Positions 27,542-36,010 of a DNA stretch of 64,000 nucleotides are shown one piece after another; within the stretch, counting starts at the first letter, position 1; each line of letters starts with the position of its first letter. The translations under genes were made by a program, and so were the position numbers. Source of the DNA: Bacteriovoracaceae bacterium (lineage in GTDB: Bacteria; Bdellovibrionota; Bacteriovoracia; Bacteriovoracales; Bacteriovoracaceae); contig CANEUH010000005.1 in assembly GCA_947441615.1 (NCBI GenBank), positions 62,001 to 126,000 on the forward strand. Reading direction: 5' to 3'. Below the pieces are notes generated by a model. The model saw only the letters and a program-made list of their open reading frames with translations. It searched no databases and was not told where the DNA came from.

Positions 27542-27593
27542 TATTTAATTCTAAGCACAGCGAAAGCTTTATTCAAGAGACACTGTGCTCCAA
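27542..27593. repeat. Short inverted repeat in the leader of the YejM-like gene
   Basis: AGCACAG (about 27553-27559) and CTGTGCT (about 27586-27592) form a seven-base stem around a loop of about 26 bases, with no T-run. It lies between the preceding small genes and the YejM-like start. Function unknown; it might be an operator or a partial transcription barrier. Confidence 0.3.
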
Positions 27594-27629
27594 AAGATAA
27601 ATAACTGAGGAGATCGCCGTAGGGGCAAA

Positions 27630-27689
27630 TTATTTTTTTAAAATCTTCTTTTTGATCCAAATAACGATGACTTCAATTAGTTCAAGCAT
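27630..27689 (-). CDS. Possible 19-residue hydrophobic/basic peptide
   Basis: ATG at 27689 with GAGG five bases upstream. It encodes MLELIEVIVIWIKKKILKK, then TAA. It lies 8 bp after the stop of the Cys-rich exported protein on the same strand. The peptide has a hydrophobic stretch and a lysine-rich tail, like membrane-active or leaderless small peptides. A good ribosome site and tight spacing support translation; the tiny size and AT-rich context argue for caution. Confidence 0.35.
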   Translation of the reverse strand: MLELIEVIVIWIKKKILKK

Positions 27690-27697
27690 AAGAACCT

Positions 27698-28012
27698 CTA
27701 ATTAAAATTCGTGCACTTTGTAAGTTTAAAACCAATAGAGTTCCCGCCATAGCGGGACCCCTTACAACAATCTTCTTTCTTAAGATTGAAGAAAGCGACA
27801 TTACAATCCGTAAAGTTCACTCCGATAACGTGACAAGTATGTCCAAGACTATCCCTCGACTGGCACTGATGCTCGCCTTCGGCCCGATAAATTCTGGGAT
27901 TTGAACTTAAATAAGTTTCATCATCCATTTCGGTGAGGTAATCAATAAAAACCACATCGTTAGCTTGAACGATACTTGAGAAGAGAATCACCACTAAAAA
28001 TATTAATTTCAT
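27698..28012 (-). CDS. Small exported Cys-rich protein
   Basis: 104 residues from ATG 28012 (a GTG four codons upstream is possible). The signal peptide MKLIFLVVILFSSIVQA is followed by NDVVFIDYLTEMDDETYL. The mature part has six cysteines (HQC, HTC, TDC, EDCC, TKC), suggesting three disulfides in the periplasm or outside. No family is recognised. Its start overlaps the stop of the 929-residue lipoprotein gene, so the two are translationally coupled. Confidence 0.7.
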   Translation of the reverse strand: MKLIFLVVILFSSIVQANDVVFIDYLTEMDDETYLSSNPRIYRAEGEHQCQSRDSLGHTCHVIGVNFTDCNVAFFNLKKEDCCKGSRYGGNSIGFKLTKCTNFN

Positions 28013-28013
28013 T

Positions 28014-30803
28014 TTACCGCTCACTTCTCATTAAGATTAATTTTAAGAGTCCAGCATTTTTATTTTCACGAGTCACTGGAGTAACCTTCGTCAAAGCTTC
28101 AATCACAGCATCTTGCATGGTGAAAAGCCTCATCATGTTCTCTGTATAGATGATTTCTCCCATCTTCAATTCTTTGGGAGTCGGAAGTCTAATCATGACC
28201 TCTTTGTTACCCTCAAGATTCACCATTAGAGTGAAAAACCCTTCGCTTTCGTCTTTCATGAATTTAATTTTTGAAGGATTCATTTTAGGATTTAAGATAA
28301 GGGCAAGCTGAGAGGTATTTCCTTCCTTATAAGCAATCTCATAAGTCTCTAGGATTTGAGGATCACGCTGGATTTTATAAGAAACGGCATAGTGTAATAA
28401 GTTTTTCATGAGAAGCTTATTTCCTCTCATTGAGCAGACTAAAGGATAATCAGTTTGGGGAACATTTATCAGATTGACCTTATCACAACTCTCACTGGAT
28501 AAAATCTCGCTGTAATACAGATCATGGATCTTATGAATAAGCGGCTCACCAGCGAGGATGGCTTCCTGAGCAATGGAAGACTGGACTAAGCGAAGAGCAT
28601 TATTTAAGAAGAAATGCCCTCTCATATTTTGGTTTGATTGAGAGTTCGAATTCTTGAGATACGTTTCTAAAATTTCTTGGAATGAGTTCATCCAAACTGG
28701 CTTATCAACTTCCATAAATGGATGCAGAATCAGAAGATAACTTAAATATCTCTCTAGATTTTTAACCGAAATGAGGTGATCTAATTCATAATGATCCTCT
28801 CCTGTATTTGAGTGTTCACTAGGAAAATCAATATAGGGAGTTTTAAATTTGAGTCCAGAAAGATTAGCCACAGGCAGATGTAAAGGAATTGAATTCACGT
28901 CTCTCTCACCAATCAAGAAGTGAAAAAGAGACACCAATGGTAAATATCTTTCCTTTTGAAATTTTGAAAGATCATTCTTTTCATCACTTTCAAAAATAAT
29001 TCTTAGTGGGTTTTCAGTTGTTGAATTTCCACCAAAGGCTTCCGAAAGACCAGTTTGACATTGGGAGAACCCAGACTCCTCCACAGATGTGATGATTCTT
29101 TGAACGTCCGATAGACTTTGAATACTTCCTAAAAATTTTGAATTGATGAGAGGTATTTGACCGATACTATGAAAAGAATCTTTCTGAAAATCATAGCGAG
29201 ACCAAACAGACCTTAATTGGAAATTAACCATTCGTTCACAGTTTCTAAGATCTTTATTTTGTAGCGCCTTAGTAACCTCTTGAGTCACGAGTACAATGTC
29301 TCTTAGTTCTGAAAGGGCCCTCATCTCTTCTTGATGATATTGATCAATAAGAAGAGCGAGATTCTTAATCATGTTCATGGTCTCTAACTGCATTTCCATG
29401 ATTTTTTTCTGATTCGTAATCACAATATCAAGTTTTCGGCTTATTTCATCGAGTTTTGCGGATTCAGCACTCTTTGGATTGAGCCCTGGAAAAGGAGAGA
29501 CTGAAAGAGCAGTGACCGCACCAAGGGCGCCACCCGACATCCAGCCAGTCATAACATTTTTTGCCGTCGTAACGAGCTGACTTACTTTCTGCGCCTTATC
29601 CATCACCTTTTGTAAATCAGGCGAAGGCCTAATCCCAAAAAGCATCGAGAGTTTATTCGCCGAACCGATAATATTTGTTAAGTTATCAGCTAAATGTCCG
29701 GCAGCATCCACACTCTTTTGAAGATTCGCATTAATCTTGCCTTGTTTAGAAAGAATGCTTTCATTCGTTTCAGATGAATCAGCATCTTCCCCCTTAATGA
29801 CTTTTTTGTACAAGAAATCAAATATCCTTTTTGAATGAATATTTGTTGGGCCAGCTCTTGTGGTTCTGGCCTCACGGTACATATCATCTAGGTCTTTTCC
29901 CACACCAGAAAGACCATCAGTCAGATCAGAAACATTTTTTTCAGTCTCTTTAAAATGCTTTTTTAATGAAGATACGAGAACGGTAAACTCTTTTGCCTTT
30001 CGTTGGATTTCTTGAACGTCTCGGACAACTCTTCCCACTTCATCAACGATCCTTTTAAAACCGTTGTTCTCTTTAATCACCTCATAAACACCAAAGGCAA
30101 TCATTCCACTTAGGATGACAGTATACTGCTCATTTTCATTAAGGTTTGAATTCTTAAAGTACTGATCTGCCTTCTCTATAAATTCTTTTGTACTTTGAAT
30201 CGCCTTAACAGAATCCTCGGAACTACTCGATTTCATTTTTGCTTCAATCTCTTTCGCCGCTTCAGGATTAGACTGAGCAATGGCAATCGCGACATCTAAG
30301 GCGAGATCTTTAGAAATTTCACTTGCTCTCTTATCAAAGGCAACGAGAATTTCATCGAGATGCTTACTTTTAAGATAATTAAATGTCCCCACTTTTAACT
30401 GATCTTCAATTTTAAAGTCCGATGATGCTCTTTTGTTAAGAAGAGAGGTTTCTATAAGAGATTTATTTTGCTGATAAGACTCGGAGTGATAAAGATAGTT
30501 ATTTTTTATCTGTTCATTTTTCTTTTGAATATCTTGAATAATAAGTCTTGCTTCAGTTGGTGTTAATTCTCCAACAAGTGACTGGACGAGCTCTTTTCTA
30601 TTCTCTCCAAAGGATCTTGAGAGGATATCGGCAAGAGCAAGATTGGGGGCCTCTGAATTCAATAAATCATTCAGTAAATGTATTTTTTGCTGCTCACTAA
30701 CTCTTAATTCTTCACTCTCCGAAACGGTCCTAATTTCCGTGATGGTTTTTGAACAACTTGTGGTGACGATTGCAAATGCAATGATATTTAATAAAGATTT
30801 CAT
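28014..30803 (-). CDS. Large lipoprotein with extended coiled-coil region
   Basis: 929 residues from ATG 30803 (AAGGA six bases upstream). The lipoprotein signal ends AIVTTSCSK, with the cysteine near residue 17. Heptad-rich helices fill about 180-360 (VGRVVRDVQEIQRKAKEF). A long helical stretch is followed by a Gly/Ala-rich hydrophobic segment near 420-445 (GWMSGGALGAVTALSVSP), then another coiled coil (KLDEISRKLDIVITNQKKIM). The last 350 residues look globular. Coiled coils flanking a hydrophobic hairpin recall alpha-helical pore-forming proteins, but I cannot assign a family. The gene lies between the collagen-like lipoprotein and the Cys-rich protein. Confidence 0.75.
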   Translation of the reverse strand: MKSLLNIIAFAIVTTSCSKTITEIRTVSESEELRVSEQQKIHLLNDLLNSEAPNLALADILSRSFGENRKELVQSLVGELTPTEARLIIQDIQKKNEQIKNNYLYHSESYQQNKSLIETSLLNKRASSDFKIEDQLKVGTFNYLKSKHLDEILVAFDKRASEISKDLALDVAIAIAQSNPEAAKEIEAKMKSSSSEDSVKAIQSTKEFIEKADQYFKNSNLNENEQYTVILSGMIAFGVYEVIKENNGFKRIVDEVGRVVRDVQEIQRKAKEFTVLVSSLKKHFKETEKNVSDLTDGLSGVGKDLDDMYREARTTRAGPTNIHSKRIFDFLYKKVIKGEDADSSETNESILSKQGKINANLQKSVDAAGHLADNLTNIIGSANKLSMLFGIRPSPDLQKVMDKAQKVSQLVTTAKNVMTGWMSGGALGAVTALSVSPFPGLNPKSAESAKLDEISRKLDIVITNQKKIMEMQLETMNMIKNLALLIDQYHQEEMRALSELRDIVLVTQEVTKALQNKDLRNCERMVNFQLRSVWSRYDFQKDSFHSIGQIPLINSKFLGSIQSLSDVQRIITSVEESGFSQCQTGLSEAFGGNSTTENPLRIIFESDEKNDLSKFQKERYLPLVSLFHFLIGERDVNSIPLHLPVANLSGLKFKTPYIDFPSEHSNTGEDHYELDHLISVKNLERYLSYLLILHPFMEVDKPVWMNSFQEILETYLKNSNSQSNQNMRGHFFLNNALRLVQSSIAQEAILAGEPLIHKIHDLYYSEILSSESCDKVNLINVPQTDYPLVCSMRGNKLLMKNLLHYAVSYKIQRDPQILETYEIAYKEGNTSQLALILNPKMNPSKIKFMKDESEGFFTLMVNLEGNKEVMIRLPTPKELKMGEIIYTENMMRLFTMQDAVIEALTKVTPVTRENKNAGLLKLILMRSER

Positions 30804-30811
30804 GTTGTTCC

Positions 30812-32092
30812 TTAAAAATTTTGCCAAGGGTAATTAAAATTAAACTTCATATCACCCACCAGATAGTGAACAATTGAGTTATCAGCGGCGCCGTCTTCGC
30901 CAGCGTCTCCAGAATCACCTAGATCCCCCTTGGCCCCTTGTGCTCCATCTGGATATTTATACTTTCGATTTCTTAAACTCGATTTAAGCTCACACGCAGG
31001 ACAGCCCCCAGTTCTTCTATCGATATCCACATAAAGAGTCGATCCAACTCCCCCTGGGCCTCCTTGACCGCCCTCTCCTCCAATTCCGCCAGCGCTTCCT
31101 TGACCTGGAAAGAAATCCACTTTAATCTTGAGATCATCTAATTTTTTTGCCTTATAAAAGAAGGCACCAGATGATCCTCCATTTAACCCATTAAACCCTT
31201 TATTCCCTTTAAATCCCTGATGGCCTCTTTTCCCAAAACAGCGTTGATCTTTATCTGAGTGGTCTTGCTTATCGCCTTTACAGGTTCCATCGAGTGCTAA
31301 ATCCTTTCCAGGAATCTCTTTCATCACTTCCGGAACTCGTGTCTGCTTCCCAGCATTTTTACCTCTTAATTGAACACTCAATTTTCCCAGAGCGGTTTCC
31401 GTCACAATATTAATAATCCCACCGGAAGCTCCATGCTGATCATCTAATGCCTTTAAGGTACTTTCTTCAGTGAAGGTTACAATTTCTCCACCACGAGAAA
31501 TAATCTCCTTCGCCTCAATATTAAGGTAAACACCTTCGGTTAAGAGCATTGCTCCTTCCTCAAACACAAGTGTTTCAATGGGGCCAAACCCAACTCCCAA
31601 TGAATAAGGATTTTTGATTCCACTAACGACAAAACTTTTTCTTAAGTGAATTTTTGCATCATCTAGCTCAAGATCTTGATCCATCACTTTACATTCAAAT
31701 TCGACGTCCAAGGGATCCTTATCGCTGATAGACAATTCCACCGATGCCTTAAAACCAGACTCATCAAAACTTGCGAAGAATAATTCTTTTTCTCGATCAA
31801 AGTGACCTTTAGCACACTCAACGATCGCATTCGTATAATGACCACTGATGGCCTCAAAGTTTACTTTGTAAGAATTAATGTCTTCTTTAAAAATTGAAAA
31901 ATTTGAGAAATCTTTTTTAAGCTCCGTTTTTCTTTTCTTCGTGATTTTTAATCTTGGATGAGTTGTCTCTTCTTCACTTGATGGAGTCGACACTTCTTCA
32001 GACTTTTTACTCACATTTGATTTTTTACTCTCAGACTGACAAGCAACGAAAGACAATAATAGAAACGGAATCATGGCAGATGACATTTTCAT
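30812..32092 (-). CDS. Lipoprotein with collagen-like Gly-X-Y segments
   Basis: 426 residues. The signal MKMSSAMIPFLLLSFVACQS has the lipobox cysteine near residue 18. A Ser/Glu/Lys-rich linker comes next, then a beta-rich domain (about 60-260). Three glycine-repeat stretches follow: GKRGHQGFKGNKGFNGLNGG (near 287-306), GQGSAGGIGGEGGQGGPGG (near 330-348) and GAQGAKGDLGDSGDAGEDG (near 387-405). A pair of cysteines (GGCPAC) sits between the last two. Such repeats form triple helices or surface stalks in bacterial collagen-like proteins. ATG 32092 has AGGA six bases upstream. It ends 8 bp before the coiled-coil lipoprotein, with which it is probably cotranscribed. Confidence 0.8.
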   Translation of the reverse strand: MKMSSAMIPFLLLSFVACQSESKKSNVSKKSEEVSTPSSEEETTHPRLKITKKRKTELKKDFSNFSIFKEDINSYKVNFEAISGHYTNAIVECAKGHFDREKELFFASFDESGFKASVELSISDKDPLDVEFECKVMDQDLELDDAKIHLRKSFVVSGIKNPYSLGVGFGPIETLVFEEGAMLLTEGVYLNIEAKEIISRGGEIVTFTEESTLKALDDQHGASGGIINIVTETALGKLSVQLRGKNAGKQTRVPEVMKEIPGKDLALDGTCKGDKQDHSDKDQRCFGKRGHQGFKGNKGFNGLNGGSSGAFFYKAKKLDDLKIKVDFFPGQGSAGGIGGEGGQGGPGGVGSTLYVDIDRRTGGCPACELKSSLRNRKYKYPDGAQGAKGDLGDSGDAGEDGAADNSIVHYLVGDMKFNFNYPWQNF

Positions 32093-32236
32093 AATTAATC
32101 CTATGGGAATAAAATTGGTCTCATGCTAACAAAAGACCATTTTTCCGATAGGTTCACTATAAAGATTACACAGCAGAGTGTTGAAATTTCAGATACGAAA
32201 CAATGTTATTTCAGTAACTTAGAGGATGGTTTTGAA

Positions 32237-32265
32237 GTTCCGGTAACTTCAAACGCTACCGGAAC
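32237..32265. terminator. Nine-base-pair inverted repeat downstream of the 32277 barrel gene
   Basis: GTTCCGGTA (32237-32245) pairs perfectly with TACCGGAAC (32257-32265) around an 11-base loop. It sits 12 bp beyond the stop of the minus-strand barrel gene. No long T-run follows on the minus strand, so intrinsic termination would be weak. The rest of 32093-32276 shows nothing convincing. Confidence 0.4.
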
Positions 32266-32276
32266 CGAAGTGAAAT

Positions 32277-33218
32277 TTAGAATAAGTAATCGATACCAAA
32301 ACCATAGTAATTTTCACGACGTTGTTTCACATCGAAATTGGCCCCAGCAATATCTTGGCCATAGTTCTCATTGCGAGACATTCCGTAGTGGAAATTCGCC
32401 GTAAGGTTATCAAGAATCAAATATTTCGCTCGATATAGAAAATCCATATCCATGTGGGCATTTTGAGTTAAGCCTGATGCCCCATACTCTCCTGTGACCT
32501 CACCAATAGATGTCGCTTGTGCAGAGAGCGCCATCATGAACTCATCCACTGGACGATACTGATAAGTTGCGCGAACAAAGATATCCATGGATGTATCAAG
32601 AGTCACATCCGTGTCAGCGGCTGCACTTGAACTCAAGGCAGTAAATTCTCCAGAGTTATTATAAATAACTCCTCCAGCGAGTTGCCATTCATTCGCCTCA
32701 TCCCATTTTTTTCCTATGCGAGCATTGAGTTCAACTGAACTTCGTGGGTTGGCAAAGTTACCATCCTCAGTCTTATTTCCCGTTGCAGATCCAAGTCTCG
32801 AATCTTGAGTTTTGACTTTGGCAACAGCTCCGAAGTCCAAATTAAAGAGCGAAGAGTTTTGATTTAATAAACGATAGTTGGCCGCCAAAATAGGATTTGA
32901 AAAGCCCGATTGATAATAAGCTGAATTCGCAGTAACCTTTCTATCCGTTACTCTTGCATCGAAAGCGGCATCCATACCAACATAAAAATTTAACTGATCA
33001 GTATGGGCATAACCCACACGAGTTTCTAATACATAAGCATTGGTTTCTTTAGTCGTTAAGCTTGTTGTGGATTCACGGTAATATGTGACATTGGCATCAA
33101 CTGTAAGGTTGTACTGACCTTGTTTTAAAAAGTAGTTCACATCACCAAATCTAAGTTCTTCCGCCGCACAAATTGACGAAACACTCAACACGGCCAGAGC
33201 AGCAATCATTTTTCTCAT
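32277..33218 (-). CDS. Outer-membrane beta-barrel protein
   Basis: 313 residues. A signal peptide (MRKMIAALAVLSVSSICA) is followed by alternating strands with aromatic girdles and a terminal phenylalanine (GFGIDYLF), the usual BAM recognition end. Strand-like repeats such as LNFYVGMDAAFDAR, SLFNLDFGAVAKVK and WQLAGGVIYNNSG suggest roughly 12-14 strands. The family is not recognised; a porin or channel is likely. Monocistronic by context, with the hairpin at 32237-32265 downstream. Confidence 0.78.
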   Translation of the reverse strand: MRKMIAALAVLSVSSICAAEELRFGDVNYFLKQGQYNLTVDANVTYYRESTTSLTTKETNAYVLETRVGYAHTDQLNFYVGMDAAFDARVTDRKVTANSAYYQSGFSNPILAANYRLLNQNSSLFNLDFGAVAKVKTQDSRLGSATGNKTEDGNFANPRSSVELNARIGKKWDEANEWQLAGGVIYNNSGEFTALSSSAAADTDVTLDTSMDIFVRATYQYRPVDEFMMALSAQATSIGEVTGEYGASGLTQNAHMDMDFLYRAKYLILDNLTANFHYGMSRNENYGQDIAGANFDVKQRRENYYGFGIDYLF

Positions 33219-33359
33219 CGTCGAGACTCCTTGTAATGAGAAGATTGTACTCTTCTAGTTTAAAAATAACTAAGGGATTTTCCTGACAATAGGGGCAAGA
33301 GGAGTCAAAAACTGGGGCCAAAAGGAAACTTTTTTAAACTTGAAACAGATGGTCATTCA

Positions 33360-33857
33360 TCATAAATACTTACTTAAATTTGATATCGAAATTCTCCGTA
33401 GTTTTATAGCATGACCATTTTTTCTGATTTTTTGTATCTCTTCCTCGAAAAGCGGGGTCTTAATTTCATTGTAGAAACTAGGCCAGTGATCTTTAATAGC
33501 ACAGAGAAAAGAACTAAAAGCGAGCTTTTCTCGTTCGGTAAAATTTGTATATTCAAACGATAGCGCCCACTTTCGCGCCTCACGCCTTAGTAAATCTTTG
33601 GAGACCGTCATCTTTAAATTAGACTTCCTCGACAAAGGAACTCCTAGAGTTGCGGCTATTTCAATATTAATTTCTGGAAATTCAATTTTTAACTTGAGAC
33701 CAAGAGCTTCCATCAGCTTATCGATAATATCTAAACTCGGATTAGCTTTTCCTGCCTCAATATTCTGGATTGTGGGTAGACTCACCCCACTCTGAACGGC
33801 CAATTCAAACTGAGTTAAGCCAAGTTTTAATCGGATATCTTTTAAGTCACCTAACAT
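33360..33857 (-). CDS. XRE-family transcriptional regulator
   Basis: 165 residues from ATG 33857 (MLGDLKDIRLKLGLTQFE). The HTH_3 domain spans about residues 3-58, with VSLPTIQNIEAGKANPS as the recognition helix region and LDIIDKLMEALG after it. The C-terminal 100 residues are helical and unrecognised. A TATAAT lies nine bases upstream within the palindrome at 33863-33878, so the mRNA would be nearly leaderless and the protein may repress itself. There is no Shine-Dalgarno. HipB-like antitoxins share the HTH, but no toxin gene is adjacent. Confidence 0.8.
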   Translation of the reverse strand: MLGDLKDIRLKLGLTQFELAVQSGVSLPTIQNIEAGKANPSLDIIDKLMEALGLKLKIEFPEINIEIAATLGVPLSRKSNLKMTVSKDLLRREARKWALSFEYTNFTEREKLAFSSFLCAIKDHWPSFYNEIKTPLFEEEIQKIRKNGHAIKLRRISISNLSKYL

Positions 33858-33862
33858 AATAC

Positions 33863-33878
33863 ACATATTATAATATGT
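33863..33878. promoter_or_regulatory. Perfect 16-bp palindrome overlapping the XRE gene -10 box
   Basis: ACATATTATAATATGT is its own reverse complement and extends with one mismatch to 20 bp. It contains TATAAT on the minus strand, nine bases before the ATG at 33857. Its size and position fit an operator bound by a dimeric XRE protein, so autoregulation is likely. Confidence 0.55.
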
Positions 33879-33929
33879 ATAAAGGCGGAGCAAATATGCT
33901 TGTAACTACATGATTTAATGAGTGCCAAA

Positions 33930-33958
33930 AATAAAAAGGCCCGACATAAAGCCGGGCC
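33930..33958 (-). terminator. Intrinsic terminator of the 33985 porin-like gene
   Basis: On the minus strand a GGCCCGGC/GTCGGGCC stem (one G-T pair) with a five-base loop is followed by TTTTTATTTTT. It lies 27 bp after the stop of the porin-like gene. Confidence 0.85.
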
Positions 33959-33984
33959 CATCATCAATTTCAGTTAAGAAAAGA

Positions 33985-35127
33985 TTAGAACTTGTAAGTC
34001 ATAGATACGCGAGACATAAGAGAGTCTGTGCGTAATGTACCTGTGTCAGTTCCGTTAGCAGCAGGAGCAGCACCTTGAGCTGTTCCGTTACCGATTACAC
34101 CATCAACAGAAAGTTCACCGAACTTAAGAGTTGCACCAGCGTTTACGATTGTTGCGTTTTGGATTGAACGCTCATTAGTTTTATCTTCTTCAGATCCCCA
34201 AACGACAGCTCCAACAGAAGAACGAAGAGTTAACCAAGAAGTAGCTTCAGTTTCTAGACCAACAACAACTGGAACTCTAGATGTCTTATACTCTTGACAG
34301 AAAACAGCTAAGTTTCCAGTACCACAAGGAGTTAAACCACCAGCTCCAAAAACGTTAGTACTGTTTTCGTTATCAACTTCAGCTGTTAAATAAGAAGCTT
34401 TTGCAAACATGTTTGTCTTGTCGTTAAGCTTAGTCACGCGACCAATACCAATTTCAAGTTGCTTTAACCCGATGTCTTTTTTATCAGTTGTATTTTCAGC
34501 ATCGAATTTACGGTAGTCAACAAATAGTGTGCTGCCATTCCAATCATGGATTGCACCTAATTGATAACCCATTTGACCTTCAAATTTCTTACCAGCAGTA
34601 CCTTTGGCATTGTTAATAAGATTAATGTTTGCATATCCTTGAGTATCTCCAGAGATAACACCAAGGCGAGTTCTCATTGATTCACCAGTTAATGGTGAAG
34701 ACTCATCAGAAGTCTTTGCATAACCAAGGTTAGCACCCCATTTCATACCAGCATCGCCACCAACGAATACGTCGATGTTGTTTTGCTCACCTGCACCAGC
34801 AAGACCAGAAGCCAATCTCATAGCATTAGAAGTTGAAGAAGCTCCACCGAAGTGAACACCGTAAGCAAGGTTACCAGATGTTCTATAGAAACCACCTTCT
34901 CCACGTGGAGTAGCAGCATCGTCACCAGTTTGTTCAGTTCCGAACTCATAAGTCACAAGGTCTTTGTGATTGTTGATTTGAGCAGCGTTCAACCAGATGT
35001 TACGGTTATCGCTGATGTAAGCAGAACCGTAATTGTCTTCACCAAGAGCTTGTAGACGAGCCTTCGAAGCGAAAGCCGGTGTTGCAAGAACTGCAAGTCC
35101 AAGAGCAACTGTTAGCTGTTTTTTCAT
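33985..35127 (-). CDS. Outer-membrane porin-like protein, probably abundant
   Basis: 380 residues from ATG 35127, chosen for its strong Shine-Dalgarno AAAAGGAG and signal peptide MKKQLTVALGLAVLATPAFA; the frame is open upstream. The mature N-terminus is SKARLQALGEDNYGSAYISD, followed by many amphipathic strands and a terminal phenylalanine (SMTYKF). Strands such as KWGANLGYAKT and TLFVDYRKFDA are typical of 16-strand-like barrels. The strong ribosome site, dedicated terminator and evenly used codons suggest high expression. The family was not identified further. Confidence 0.82.
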   Translation of the reverse strand: MKKQLTVALGLAVLATPAFASKARLQALGEDNYGSAYISDNRNIWLNAAQINNHKDLVTYEFGTEQTGDDAATPRGEGGFYRTSGNLAYGVHFGGASSTSNAMRLASGLAGAGEQNNIDVFVGGDAGMKWGANLGYAKTSDESSPLTGESMRTRLGVISGDTQGYANINLINNAKGTAGKKFEGQMGYQLGAIHDWNGSTLFVDYRKFDAENTTDKKDIGLKQLEIGIGRVTKLNDKTNMFAKASYLTAEVDNENSTNVFGAGGLTPCGTGNLAVFCQEYKTSRVPVVVGLETEATSWLTLRSSVGAVVWGSEEDKTNERSIQNATIVNAGATLKFGELSVDGVIGNGTAQGAAPAANGTDTGTLRTDSLMSRVSMTYKF

Positions 35128-35338
35128 GAAATCTCCTTTTTTAAAATGACACTTGGTCATTGTTTTTTCATGGATCGCTAAAACAAAATAAATGTAAGTA
35201 CTTATAAGTCTCACCACCAAACATTCTTTTGGCAATATTATTTCGCCTTCAAAAAGTCTTACATCAAATAAATTTTATGGTCCTACATGTATCAATTTTT
35301 TGACGATCCACGCCCCTATCATTGGAAGACGCAGATAC

Positions 35339-35362
35339 AAAAAGACCACCGTGAAGGTGGTC
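35339..35362 (-). terminator. Intrinsic terminator of the 35392 barrel gene
   Basis: The minus strand reads GACCACC, loop TTCAC, GGTGGTC, then TTTTTG. The stem is perfect over seven pairs (35344-35350 with 35356-35362). It lies 30 bp after the stop codon. Confidence 0.85.
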
Positions 35363-35391
35363 CTGTGAGATAAATCTGTCTTAGAAAAAAC

Positions 35392-35988
35392 TTAGAAAAG
35401 GATGTCGAATTTCAAGAAATTGATCTTAATTTCATTACCTGACTTGTAATAATGGTTACGAATGTCGCCACCGTAGCGCTTAAAATTAAGAGCAAATGTT
35501 GGTGCATAAGAGATACTTGCAGCTGAATATTGGCCCATATCGAATCTTTTTCCTGCTTCAAGATCAGCAAAGATATTAAAGCCTGATTGATCGTCACCTG
35601 ATCCAACTTTATAGGTTGCTCTCTCTAGACCCGCCATTACACCAACAAAGATTGAATCTTTAATTTTTTCAGCGTTGAAGTTGTAGAGGACTCCACCTGC
35701 AGCTCCCCAGCGAGTTTCAAGTGAGTCGTTGACTCCAAAGTTTACGTTCTGGCGATTAATGTAGGCCTTCGCTTTCCACATAAGACCCACATACTGTTCA
35801 ATGTTCTGAGCGAAGTTAAGATTAAGTTTAAACGTTGTCTCTTCACGGTCTGTCGTTTTTCCTTCGTCAGACTTCATGAGTAGCCCACCAGAGTAAGCGT
35901 AGTCAAAAGCGTCGATAGAAACAATACGTGATTGAGCGTGAGCGAAACTTCCAAGAGCGAGAACGATCATAGCAATGATGAGTTTCAT
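35392..35988 (-). CDS. Small outer-membrane beta-barrel protein
   Basis: 198 residues. The signal peptide MKLIIAMIVLALGSFAHA is followed by about eight amphipathic strands (TFKLNLNFAQN, SIFVGVMAGLERATYKV, AASISYAPTFALNF) and a C-terminal phenylalanine (FLKFDILF). The size suits an eight-strand barrel of the OmpA/OmpX/OmpW class, without a periplasmic domain. AAGGAG precedes the ATG. It begins 22 bp after the 370-residue gene and ends at its own terminator, so the two may be cotranscribed. Confidence 0.8.
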   Translation of the reverse strand: MKLIIAMIVLALGSFAHAQSRIVSIDAFDYAYSGGLLMKSDEGKTTDREETTFKLNLNFAQNIEQYVGLMWKAKAYINRQNVNFGVNDSLETRWGAAGGVLYNFNAEKIKDSIFVGVMAGLERATYKVGSGDDQSGFNIFADLEAGKRFDMGQYSAASISYAPTFALNFKRYGGDIRNHYYKSGNEIKINFLKFDILF

Positions 35989-36010
35989 AATATCTCCTTA
36001 TATTTGATTC

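Noticed and set aside
32123-32404. 93-codon plus-strand frame starting at 32123
   Set aside because: It runs antisense into the barrel gene, has no ribosome site and its protein looks like out-of-frame sequence.
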